A stretch of DNA of 32,802 nucleotides from a virus. Under the pieces are notes generated by a model. It was not told the origin of the DNA and ran no database searches. It was given only the letters and a program-made list of their open reading frames with translations. How positions within the stretch are numbered: the stretch's first letter is position 1; each line of letters starts with the position of its first letter. The stretch lies in IMG/VR virus record IMGVR_UViG_3300009180_002083, positions 1-32,802 of that record; one strand, given 5' to 3'. The position numbers were made by a program, and so were the translations under genes. Positions 6,661 to 12,948 of this stretch are shown piece after piece.

Positions 6661-6896
6661 TGAAATATCTAGTGGGGTTTGCAATAGGATTTTTAATGTG
6701 GGTAGTAATACTCAGTCTAACTCCAATGCCTGAATATAGAATATACGATTGCGGCATGTCTGAATGGCATCCTGATATTCCTCTAGAAGTAAAAAAACAA
6801 TGTCGAGAACTCAAACACCAACAATGGAAAAAAGATAATGAAGGAAAAGTTCAAACAAACCTACATGAAGACCGCAAAGATATTCGCGGAACTTAG
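6660..6896 (+). CDS. Small single-span membrane protein
   Basis: A 78-residue protein with a hydrophobic segment at residues 3-21 (YLVGFAIGFLMWVVILSLT) that should span the inner membrane, followed by a soluble tail containing YDCGMSEWHPDIP and a charged C-terminus. The EWHPDIP motif recurs in short membrane proteins of marine phages, whose role I do not know. It starts in a TAATG overlap. Its last 59 bases overlap the dCMP deaminase gene, which is longer than the other overlaps here. Confidence 0.65.
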   Translation: MKYLVGFAIGFLMWVVILSLTPMPEYRIYDCGMSEWHPDIPLEVKKQCRELKHQQWKKDNEGKVQTNLHEDRKDIRGT

Positions 6897-7359
6897 TCAA
6901 GCACGTAGATTGCACGTAGGTGCTATTGTGGTCAAGGATGATAGAATTATTTCAATTGGCTACAATGGTATGCCGGCTGGTTGGGATAACGATTGTGAGC
7001 ACAAAGAGTATATGAGTGGTAGTGCTGGAGGTTGGTTAAGTCCCGAAGAGATTTATGAACAATGGCCATTTGAAGAAGAGGATATTGATCCCGATCTAGG
7101 ATATGCTAGAAGATATGCCTTAAAAACTAAACCAGAAGTACTTCATGCCGAATCAAATGCTATTGCAAAATTGGCGAAGTCTAATGACAGTGGTAATGGG
7201 GCTGATATTTTTATTACTCATGCCCCTTGTATTGAATGCGCCAAACTTATATATCAGTCTGGCATAAATGGTGTCTACTATGGTGAAAACTATAGAGATG
7301 ATTCAGGAATCAAGTTCCTTAAAAAATCAGGAGTTAACATTGAAAAATTGGACAATTGA
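6838..7359 (+). CDS. dCMP deaminase
   Basis: Deoxycytidylate deaminase turns dCMP into dUMP, feeding thymidylate synthesis for phage replication. The 173-residue protein has the family core: an N-terminal helix, SQARRLHVGAIVVKDDRIISIGYNGMPAG (20-48), the zinc ligand and catalytic glutamate H103-A-E105, and P130-C131-x2-C134. A 50-residue insert between the GYNG and HAE motifs is rich in Trp, Glu and Asp; T4-type dCMP deaminases also carry an insert here, often with an extra structural zinc site. C53 and H55 in the insert could serve that purpose. ATG 6838 gives a 59-base overlap upstream; M10 is an alternative start. Confidence 0.9.
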   Translation: MKEKFKQTYMKTAKIFAELSQARRLHVGAIVVKDDRIISIGYNGMPAGWDNDCEHKEYMSGSAGGWLSPEEIYEQWPFEEEDIDPDLGYARRYALKTKPEVLHAESNAIAKLAKSNDSGNGADIFITHAPCIECAKLIYQSGINGVYYGENYRDDSGIKFLKKSGVNIEKLDN

Positions 7360-7807
7360 ACTACAAGACGATCCCGAAACAGGTGACTTGATATTGCCTT
7401 TCCCTGAAGATATGCTCAAAGAAACGGGATGGAAAGAAGGTGATGAGTTAGACTGGAAAGATAATCAAAATGGCTCTTGGTCTTTGACAAAAAGAGTGTA
7501 TACTAGTAGTATGAATAATAAAGAAAAAGAAATTCTAGACATTACTCAAGAGGAATGTGCAGAAGTAATTGTTGCTATTAGCAAGATAAGTCGATTTGGT
7601 TTAGATAATGTCAAACCTGGTAAGCCACTTACTAACAGACAACATCTAGCAGAAGAGCTAGGAGATTTACAGGCCATGATCGATCTTTGTATCGATCACA
7701 ATCTAGTAGACAAAGAAGAAGTGATTGTTGCAGCAGGTAACAAAATTGCTAAATTAAAAAAATGGTCAAATATATTTGAAAGTGGGAGTGAACATGAGCA
7801 AGATTAA
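7340..7807 (+). CDS. AbrB-like / MazG-like NTP pyrophosphohydrolase fusion
   Basis: A 155-residue protein joining two domains. Residues 1-52 (GDLILPFPEDMLKETGWKEGDEL) match the swapped-hairpin SpoVT/AbrB DNA-binding fold found in antitoxins and regulators. Residues 58-150 match the all-alpha MazG-like NTP pyrophosphohydrolase: E71-E72-x2-E75 and E105-E106-x2-D109 are the magnesium-binding ExxE and ExxD motifs. MazG-type enzymes split (d)NTPs or ppGpp-type nucleotides. TTG 7340 has AGGAG (7329-7333) six bases before it, which fixes the start and makes the fusion real. An internal ATG at 7511 lacks a good site. It overlaps dCMP deaminase by 20 bases and queE by 14. Confidence 0.8.
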   Translation: MKNWTIELQDDPETGDLILPFPEDMLKETGWKEGDELDWKDNQNGSWSLTKRVYTSSMNNKEKEILDITQEECAEVIVAISKISRFGLDNVKPGKPLTNRQHLAEELGDLQAMIDLCIDHNLVDKEEVIVAAGNKIAKLKKWSNIFESGSEHEQD

Positions 7808-8648
7808 GATAGCGGAACTATTCTACAGCATACAAGGTGAGGGTAGATATATGGGTGTCCCAAGTGTGTTTCTACGTACATTTGGTTGCAATTTTACTTG
7901 CAGTGGCTTTGGTATGCCTCGTGGTGAATTGAGTATGGAGGCCGCTGGTATCGCAGCCACACATTCATTGATTACACCTTTTCAAAAGTATGAAGAGCTT
8001 CCTTTAGTAAGTACAGGGTGCGACAGTTATGCAAGTTGGATGCCCGAGTTTAAAGAACTTAGTCCAATGCTCACAAGCGAAGCAATTGCAGATCGCATTA
8101 TGGAAATTCTTCCACAGGATCATTGGGAATACGAACATTTGGTTATCACAGGCGGTGAGCCATTGTTGGGTTGGCAACGTGCTTATCCAGACTTGATCAA
8201 TAACACTAAGATGCGTGGCCTAAAAGAGATTACATTCGAAACGAACGGTACTCAGAAACTTACTCCGGAGTTTAAAGAATACTTGAGAAAATGGAATAGT
8301 GTAGTGGGCAGAGAACTTACATTCTCAGTAAGTGCTAAACTTCCAGCAAGTGGTGAGACATGGGAAGAAGCTATTTGTCCAGAAATTGTGTGTGAGTACG
8401 AACAAGTAGGCACAGCTTATCTTAAATTTGTAGTGGCAACAGAACAAGATATTGCAGACGCAGAATGTGCTGTAGGTGCATTTCGAACAGCAGGATTTAA
8501 AGGACACGTTTACCTAATGCCAGTGGGTGGTGTAGAAAGTGTTTATACACTCAACGCAAAGAATGTGGCACTGGCAGCTATGAAACGTGGATGGCGTTAC
8601 AGTGATAGACTTCAAGTGCCATTGTTTAAAAATGAATGGGGTACATGA
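7794..8648 (+). CDS. queE: 7-carboxy-7-deazaguanine synthase (QueE), radical SAM
   Basis: QueE converts 6-carboxytetrahydropterin to 7-carboxy-7-deazaguanine. The 284-residue protein has the QueE opening FYSIQGEGRYMGVPSVFLR (10-28), C32-x3-C36, the TGGEP SAM-binding motif (119-123), FETNGT (148-153) and a C-terminal DRLQVPLFK segment. In ordinary QueE the third cluster cysteine follows two residues after the second. Here that position is not cysteine; the next is C76 in TGCDSYASW, which resembles the usual CDTxY segment. So about 40 residues appear to be inserted inside the cluster loop, which also explains the extra length. ATG 7794 has GGGAG (7784-7788) upstream and is preferred over the in-frame codon at 7776. 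Confidence 0.9.
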   Translation: MSKIKIAELFYSIQGEGRYMGVPSVFLRTFGCNFTCSGFGMPRGELSMEAAGIAATHSLITPFQKYEELPLVSTGCDSYASWMPEFKELSPMLTSEAIADRIMEILPQDHWEYEHLVITGGEPLLGWQRAYPDLINNTKMRGLKEITFETNGTQKLTPEFKEYLRKWNSVVGRELTFSVSAKLPASGETWEEAICPEIVCEYEQVGTAYLKFVVATEQDIADAECAVGAFRTAGFKGHVYLMPVGGVESVYTLNAKNVALAAMKRGWRYSDRLQVPLFKNEWGT

Positions 8649-9088
8649 TGAGACGATTTGTAGAAAAATTATTTGGTATTGACAAGATAAAAGCTGAAAC
8701 TGCGGCAGCAGTACAGTTAGCAGAAGAGTCAACAAAGATTGCCAAAGATGCAGTTGCGGCTGCGGAACGTGCTAAAGAAGCAGAAGAAACTGCTAAACTA
8801 TCACCAAAAGATCGTGCTACCAAATTAAAAGAACCCTGGGTAGGGGTGCTTAATACTCACATCAACAAAGATAACATACGTAATGGCTTTTTTGAGCTTG
8901 ACTGGAACGAGCACTTTGTGTTAAAATTAAAGCAAGAGGGATATGGTTTTGACGGTGACAAGGACGAAGAAATTGTAGATCGTTGGTTCCGTGAACTGTG
9001 TGCTAATGTGGTGGTTGATGGTGATTTTGGTGGCGCTGTAAATACTGGCGTTATTGATATCAATTCTGTTAGAAAAAAGAATCTATGA
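8645..9088 (+). CDS. Conserved phage protein with N-terminal coiled coil
   Basis: A 147-residue protein. Residues 15-60 are Ala/Glu/Lys-rich (ETAAAVQLAEESTKIAKDA) and predict a long helix or coiled coil. Residues 64-147 form a compact domain with KEPWVGVLNTHINKDN, NGFFELDWNEHFV and VDRWFRELC, a pattern shared by marine T4-like phages but without known function. ATG 8645 overlaps the queE stop as ATGA and is preferred over ATG 8636; ATG 8648 directly follows. It sits between queE and the exonuclease and overlaps the latter by four bases. Confidence 0.7.
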   Translation: MMRRFVEKLFGIDKIKAETAAAVQLAEESTKIAKDAVAAAERAKEAEETAKLSPKDRATKLKEPWVGVLNTHINKDNIRNGFFELDWNEHFVLKLKQEGYGFDGDKDEEIVDRWFRELCANVVVDGDFGGAVNTGVIDINSVRKKNL

Positions 9089-10071
9089 CATATATTTTAG
9101 TTGATACTGCAAACACTTTCTTTCGTGCAAGACACGTTATCAACGGTGATGCTGACATTAAGTTAGGCATGGCTTTTCACATTACACTAAACAGCATTAA
9201 AAAAGCCTGGCAAGATTTTAGCGGAACCCACGTAGTGTTCTGCCTCGAGGGGCGCAGTTGGCGTAAAGATCATTACAAGCCTTACAAGGCACAACGAGCT
9301 GCTAGTCGTGCCGCACATACAGAACGCGAAGCAGAAGAAGAACGAGTATTTTGGGAAGCATTTGACACATTCAAAGAGTTTGTAACAGAAAAAACTAACT
9401 GCACAGTGTTACAAAATTCACGCCTAGAAGCAGACGATCTTATTGCTGGATGGATACAGACACATCCAAACGACAATCACGTGATTATCAGCACTGACAC
9501 AGATTTTGTACAACTGATTGCCCCTAACGTAAAACAATTTAATGGTGTTATGGAAACCACTATCACACATGAAGGTATATTTGATGCAAAAGGTAAGAGA
9601 GTCATTGATAAAAAAACTCAAGAGCCAAAAGTCATTCCAGACCCCCAGTGGTTACTCTTTGAGAAGTGTATGCGAGGCGATACCTCAGACAACGTGTTCT
9701 CTGCATATCCAGGAGTACGGGAAAAAGGCACAAAGAATAAGGTTGGTCTCCGTGAGGCCTACGGTGACCGAGACTCAAAAGGCTATGCGTGGAATAATCT
9801 CATGCTTCAGCGTTGGTCCGACCACGAAGGTAAAGAACATCGTGTGCTAGATGACTACGAACGTAATCGTATTTTAATTGATCTCTCTGCGCAGCCCGAA
9901 GAAATTAAAACTATCATTACAGAAACAATTGCTGTGGCCACAGGTGCAAATAAAAATATCAGTCAAGTTGGAATTAGATTAATGAAATTCTGCAATCTTT
10001 ATGATCTTAAAAAGATTGCAGATCAGGCGCAGGCCTATGCAGAACCACTAAATGCGAGATATATATTATGA
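9085..10071 (+). CDS. FEN-type 5'-3' exonuclease / RNase H
   Basis: A 328-residue flap-endonuclease-family nuclease, like T4 RNase H and T7/T5 5' exonucleases. These remove RNA primers and 5' flaps at the replication fork, using two metal ions. Motifs in order: D7 in LVDTAN, R60-K61-xx-Y64-KPYKAQR (substrate clamp), E115-A-D117-D118, S136-T-D138-T-D140, and G198-D199-TS-D202, which supply the acidic cluster. A helix-hairpin-helix-like segment follows. The length is close to T4 RNase H (about 305). It starts in an ATGA overlap (9085-9088). I chose no symbol because rnh and exo nomenclature differs between phage groups. Confidence 0.88.
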   Translation: MTYILVDTANTFFRARHVINGDADIKLGMAFHITLNSIKKAWQDFSGTHVVFCLEGRSWRKDHYKPYKAQRAASRAAHTEREAEEERVFWEAFDTFKEFVTEKTNCTVLQNSRLEADDLIAGWIQTHPNDNHVIISTDTDFVQLIAPNVKQFNGVMETTITHEGIFDAKGKRVIDKKTQEPKVIPDPQWLLFEKCMRGDTSDNVFSAYPGVREKGTKNKVGLREAYGDRDSKGYAWNNLMLQRWSDHEGKEHRVLDDYERNRILIDLSAQPEEIKTIITETIAVATGANKNISQVGIRLMKFCNLYDLKKIADQAQAYAEPLNARYIL

Positions 10072-10544
10072 CAGACTTACACGCTAAACCAATTATAGAA
10101 AACAAATTCTGGATTGTAGAAAAAGATGGAACAAAATTTGCCACTCTTAGAAAAAACGAAGATAATAGATTTGTTATGAGCAACGAATTAGGCGTAAAAA
10201 TCTACGACACAAAAGAAAGCCTTACTAGACAATTTGGTAAAAATTTCTTTGTAGCTAAAATTATCAAAGAGGCCAACGATGCATTACCTAACGAAGTTCA
10301 CGGTTATGCCACAAGTGCCGAGCCGCATAATGCAATGTATGATATAAAAAGAAAGTTACCGTTGTTTACAAAAAGCGGCGATAGCAAGAGTTTGTACTGT
10401 GCAGGCTTTTATGTGATACGGTTTGATAAAGGATGGGTAAAAAGTTTTTGCCCAAAATTAATAACATTACAAAGATACGAGTATCAAGGTCCATTTCAGT
10501 CCGAAGTTGAAATGAAACAGGTTTTGGCCAATGTCTCCAAATAA
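10068..10544 (+). CDS. Conserved phage protein, unknown function
   Basis: A 158-residue protein with a strand-rich N-terminus (FWIVEKDGTKFATLRKN), the stretch NEVHGYATSAEPHNAMYD, then LPLFTKSGDSKSLYCAGFYVIRF and KSFCPKLITLQRYEYQGPF. These resemble conserved segments in other marine phage proteins that follow the RNase H gene. No catalytic residues can be assigned. ATGA overlap with the exonuclease gene and 14-base overlap with the next gene imply co-translation with replication functions. Confidence 0.7.
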   Translation: MTDLHAKPIIENKFWIVEKDGTKFATLRKNEDNRFVMSNELGVKIYDTKESLTRQFGKNFFVAKIIKEANDALPNEVHGYATSAEPHNAMYDIKRKLPLFTKSGDSKSLYCAGFYVIRFDKGWVKSFCPKLITLQRYEYQGPFQSEVEMKQVLANVSK

Positions 10545-10782
10545 CATACCAAATACCTTACCAGGTGTTGAAAGACTTATTCAGCGTATAGCAGTTGCAG
10601 AACGTGGTCAGCAAAAAGATATAAGATTAACAATTCAAGAAGCAAGAGAGCTTACCCAAGAATTGGCTGTGATGACTGCTAAATTAGGAAAAACTGTTCA
10701 GGAAATACACGCAATGCTGGTGGAAATACGTGAATCTACTACCAACATCAATGTTAAATTTGATGGTGGCAACTTTACTTAG
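10531..10782 (+). CDS. Small helical (coiled-coil) phage protein
   Basis: An 83-residue protein that is almost wholly helical from residue 12 to 70 (VERLIQRIAVAERGQQKDIR, then EARELTQELAVMTAKLGK). The heptad-like spacing of Leu, Ile and Val suggests a coiled coil or a helical bundle. No function is known. It overlaps the upstream gene by 14 bases and is the last gene before the first promoter-bearing gap in this arm. Confidence 0.65.
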   Translation: MSPNNIPNTLPGVERLIQRIAVAERGQQKDIRLTIQEARELTQELAVMTAKLGKTVQEIHAMLVEIRESTTNINVKFDGGNFT

Positions 10783-10783
10783 A

Positions 10784-10791
10784 CATAAATA
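10784..10791 (+). promoter_or_regulatory. Candidate late promoter box (CATAAATA)
   Basis: The 39-base gap before the gene at 10822 contains CATAAATA, which fits the NATAAATA late-promoter box used by T4-like phages with a phage sigma factor (gp55 type). If the box is centred at -10, transcription would begin near 10797, giving a leader of about 25 bases. An inverted repeat directly follows. Confidence 0.5.
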
Positions 10792-10818
10792 TATACGTGC
10801 TTTATAATAACACGTATA
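10792..10818 (+). repeat. Inverted repeat (8-bp arms) in the leader
   Basis: TATACGTG (10792-10799) and CACGTATA (10811-10818) are a perfect 8-bp inverted repeat around an 11-base AT-rich loop. It would form a hairpin at the 5' end of any transcript from the box at 10784, ending three bases before ATG 10822. It could be an operator, an mRNA-stabilising hairpin or chance. No T run follows, so it is not a good terminator. Confidence 0.5.
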
Positions 10819-10821
10819 GAT

Positions 10822-11106
10822 ATGAGTCGACCTAAACCCAAAGTTATTCTTGAATATACCAACAAGGAAACCTACAAAGTTGAGCAAATTCTCGACAGTG
10901 ATGCCATCTGGGCTGTGTTTTACAAAGACCAGCCTTTTAATTTAAAAAGCGGCAGTATGGTATCCAGTTATCCTGGACCCAAGTACAAAAAGGTCAGCTT
11001 TAGTAATCCGGGACACGCAAGAAATTTAGCCAAGAAACTCAACAAACTGTTTAAGACCACAGACTTTGCAGTGTTTAAATTGAATGCCGGAGAACGAGTA
11101 GACTAA
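10822..11106 (+). CDS. Conserved phage protein, unknown function
   Basis: A 94-residue basic protein (RPKPKVILEY, then IWAVFYKDQPFNLKSG, PGPKYKKVSFSNPGHARNLAKKLNKLF). The pattern is familiar from marine T4-like phages and could be a small alpha/beta nucleic-acid-binding fold, but no function is known. It is preceded by the promoter box at 10784 and hairpin at 10792, with no clear ribosome binding site. The stop is directly followed by the next start. Confidence 0.7.
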   Translation: MSRPKPKVILEYTNKETYKVEQILDSDAIWAVFYKDQPFNLKSGSMVSSYPGPKYKKVSFSNPGHARNLAKKLNKLFKTTDFAVFKLNAGERVD

Positions 11107-11499
11107 ATGGATTTAAAGGATACCTATACTTCGGTATTCCTCAAAGCCGCGGGTCAACCCTTTGATGAGAATATCATAAAAAAATTCCGCAGCGCCTGGT
11201 GGCAAAATGTTAGGGGTAAGGATCACGGCGGTCTAAGACTTACAGATCAAGGTCTAGAATTTATAGAAACCTATTCTCAAATCAAAACATATAAAGTTGA
11301 AATATTGAAAGAAATTAGTATAACTCCTCAGATACTAGTTTGGTTAGATCAATTTATTGAATCTCCGTATCACCTAACCAAGAAACACATTATTGTTTTG
11401 AAAGAAAAATCTGCATTTGAATTATATCTGTTTCACGGAGATGTAAGAAAAATGGGTTATGCCAAAGCAATGCATCAAAGGCTTAGCCAAGAATCCTGA
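11107..11499 (+). CDS. Conserved phage protein, unknown function
   Basis: A 130-residue protein with the stretches WWQNVRGKDHGGLRLTDQG (31-49) and SPYHLTKKHIIVLKEKSAFE (86-105), ending in FHGDVRKMGYAKAM. The alternating helices and strands suggest a winged-helix-like or small alpha/beta fold; this is a guess. Similar proteins are common in marine T4-like phages. It begins one base after the upstream stop. Confidence 0.7.
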   Translation: MDLKDTYTSVFLKAAGQPFDENIIKKFRSAWWQNVRGKDHGGLRLTDQGLEFIETYSQIKTYKVEILKEISITPQILVWLDQFIESPYHLTKKHIIVLKEKSAFELYLFHGDVRKMGYAKAMHQRLSQES

Positions 11500-11516
11500 A
11501 CAATTTATTTGTTATC

Positions 11517-11524
11517 TATAAATA
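11517..11524 (+). promoter_or_regulatory. Candidate late promoter box (TATAAATA, exact)
   Basis: An exact T4-type late promoter box in the gap between 11499 and 11533. With the box centred at -10, transcription would start near 11530, only a few bases before the ATG at 11533. That makes the first gene nearly leaderless, or means the promoter mainly serves the genes from 11805 onward. Confidence 0.55.
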
Positions 11525-11532
11525 TTTTCACA

Positions 11533-11805
11533 ATGATCGAATATAATCCTTTAGAAATTTTGAAAAAAAGATCGCTTCAAGTGATGCCTCCACATTTTGG
11601 AAAAATTAAACTTGCAGATATAAATTTTCTTACACACGAAATTGAAGACTGGATTCGAATCAAATTAAAAGGTAGATATGCTGTCGTGAAACTTTCAAGT
11701 ATAGAAAACGATAGCAAATTGAAATCTGCAATGTTTGCAGGATTTGAAGATCATAAAGAACTAACATATTTTATGTTAGCATGCCCATATCTAAGGAGAA
11801 ACTAA
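11533..11805 (+). CDS. Small hypothetical phage protein
   Basis: A 90-residue protein (MIEYNPLEILKKRSLQVMPP, then IKLADINFLTHEIEDWIRIKLKGRY). It looks like a small alpha/beta protein. No family is recognised. ATG 11533 has no Shine-Dalgarno sequence and lies nine bases after the TATAAATA box, so the start is uncertain; a start codon at 11509 would put the promoter inside the gene. It ends in a TAATG overlap with the next gene. Confidence 0.6.
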   Translation: MIEYNPLEILKKRSLQVMPPHFGKIKLADINFLTHEIEDWIRIKLKGRYAVVKLSSIENDSKLKSAMFAGFEDHKELTYFMLACPYLRRN

Positions 11806-12029
11806 TGGACCAAGAAGTAACAACAAAAGCCCCAGAGCAAGAGCAAACTCAACAATCACCGAGTGCTGCAAGTGCCGACCTTAATCTCAGCGATCTAGCT
11901 TCGTTGCGCAGTATTCTAGAAGTTGCCAGTAGTCGAGGTGCGTTCAAGGCTGCAGAATTAGAAGCAGTAGGTAAGGCTTACAACAAGTTAAATACCTTTC
12001 TAGAATCTGTTGCAGCCAAAAAGGAATAA
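11805..12029 (+). CDS. Small conserved acidic/helical phage protein
   Basis: A 74-residue protein: a Gln/Glu/Ser/Ala-rich N-terminal 30 residues, probably disordered, then a helical C-terminus (LNLSDLASLRSILEVASSRG, then AAELEAVGKAYNKLNTFLES). The C-terminal segment resembles a short protein found widely in marine T4-like phages. AAGGAG (11793-11798) fixes ATG 11805 rather than the in-frame ATG at 11781. Function unknown. Confidence 0.75.
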   Translation: MDQEVTTKAPEQEQTQQSPSAASADLNLSDLASLRSILEVASSRGAFKAAELEAVGKAYNKLNTFLESVAAKKE

Positions 12030-12030
12030 T

Positions 12031-12639
12031 ATGAAAAATCTCAAACACGTAGGTAAGATAAAAAACACAGGATCAAAAGTTCTTGTGGTTTTTAGAACGT
12101 TACCCGGTGAGTCAAATATGGCATTGGTTGTACAAACATCTCCGTTGCCAGACCAATACCACAATGCAATTATTGATCTTGTGGATCAAGATGTTGCACA
12201 GGATGCATGGGAATTTGGAGAAATACTTTTTACTCGCCCATTCCCTGATGGACGTCCTATGTTACAGGCGCTACAGGCAGATAATCGTATGATAAAAGTG
12301 GCCACTGATAGTATTATCATGACCCCTACTCCAAATTCAGAGATTTCACTGCATGAACTGAATTCATTTATTGCAGAACAAAAAAATTGCGCAATAGATG
12401 ACTTGTACACATTTACCAAAGGTGCTCCAATCAAGAAAGAACCTGCAACACCAGTTCAAGATACTGCCAGTGCAGCTGCCTCAACCAATGAAGTACTTAC
12501 TGATCGTGATATAGCTCGTAATTTTAGAAGTCAAGCAGATGCCATGTACAAAGAAGCAGCTAGACTGAGAAAACAAGCAGACGATTTAGATCCGCCAGCA
12601 AAGAAAGCTACCAAATCTAAAGAAACTGAAAGTGCCTAA
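12031..12639 (+). CDS. Conserved phage protein, unknown function
   Basis: A 202-residue protein. The first 110 residues form a conserved alpha/beta part (MKNLKHVGKIKNTGSKVLVV, then PLPDQYHNAI, RPFPDGRPML, IIMTPTPNSEISLHELN) that I associate with marine T4-like phages. From about residue 138 it is Ala/Pro/Thr/Lys-rich and low in complexity, with a helical section near 165-190 and a Lys-rich end. AAGGA (12021-12025) precedes ATG 12031. No catalytic motif is evident. It probably forms a unit with the gene at 11805. Confidence 0.72.
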   Translation: MKNLKHVGKIKNTGSKVLVVFRTLPGESNMALVVQTSPLPDQYHNAIIDLVDQDVAQDAWEFGEILFTRPFPDGRPMLQALQADNRMIKVATDSIIMTPTPNSEISLHELNSFIAEQKNCAIDDLYTFTKGAPIKKEPATPVQDTASAAASTNEVLTDRDIARNFRSQADAMYKEAARLRKQADDLDPPAKKATKSKETESA

Positions 12640-12937
12640 ACATTTATTTAGGCCACCCAGTCATTTGATTAAAGAATGGCCGGAAGTTTTTGAAGATATG
12701 TATATGAACACCATGCCGGTGGCATATTTAAAAAGCGTCCGGTTAGAATTTAACAATGGTAGGATATGGGAAATAGATATTCAAGAGCAACTTGGTAATG
12801 CAACTAATGATATTGTTGCTGAAAAACTCTTGGATACATTTCAAGAATACAAAGAAGAAATTACCAAAGTTGATTTTGCTATAGATATACAACGGCTAAA
12901 ACAAGATATAACTGACAAAACTAACAAACTGCTTTAG
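12632..12937 (+). CDS. Conserved phage protein, unknown function
   Basis: A 101-residue protein starting with GTG at 12632, overlapping the upstream gene by eight bases. It opens with MPKHLFRPPSHLIKEWPEVF, followed by a strand-rich middle (VRLEFNNGRIWEIDI) and a long C-terminal helix. It is the last plus-strand gene; its stop lies inside the inverted repeat shared with the opposing gene. Function unknown. Confidence 0.68.
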   Translation: MPKHLFRPPSHLIKEWPEVFEDMYMNTMPVAYLKSVRLEFNNGRIWEIDIQEQLGNATNDIVAEKLLDTFQEYKEEITKVDFAIDIQRLKQDITDKTNKLL

Positions 12938-12948
12938 ACGGTTTGTTA
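12922..12948. terminator. Candidate bidirectional hairpin between convergent arms
   Basis: TAACAAAC (12922-12929) and GTTTGTTA (12941-12948) form a perfect 8-bp inverted repeat around an 11-base loop. It covers the stop codons of both the last plus-strand gene and the last minus-strand gene. This is where a bidirectional terminator would be expected. The stem is AT-rich and the flanking T runs are short, so termination efficiency is doubtful. Confidence 0.4.

Noticed and set aside
7511-7807. MazG-like protein as a separate gene starting at ATG 7511
   Set aside because: No ribosome binding site precedes it, whereas TTG 7340 has AGGAG at the right distance in the same frame.
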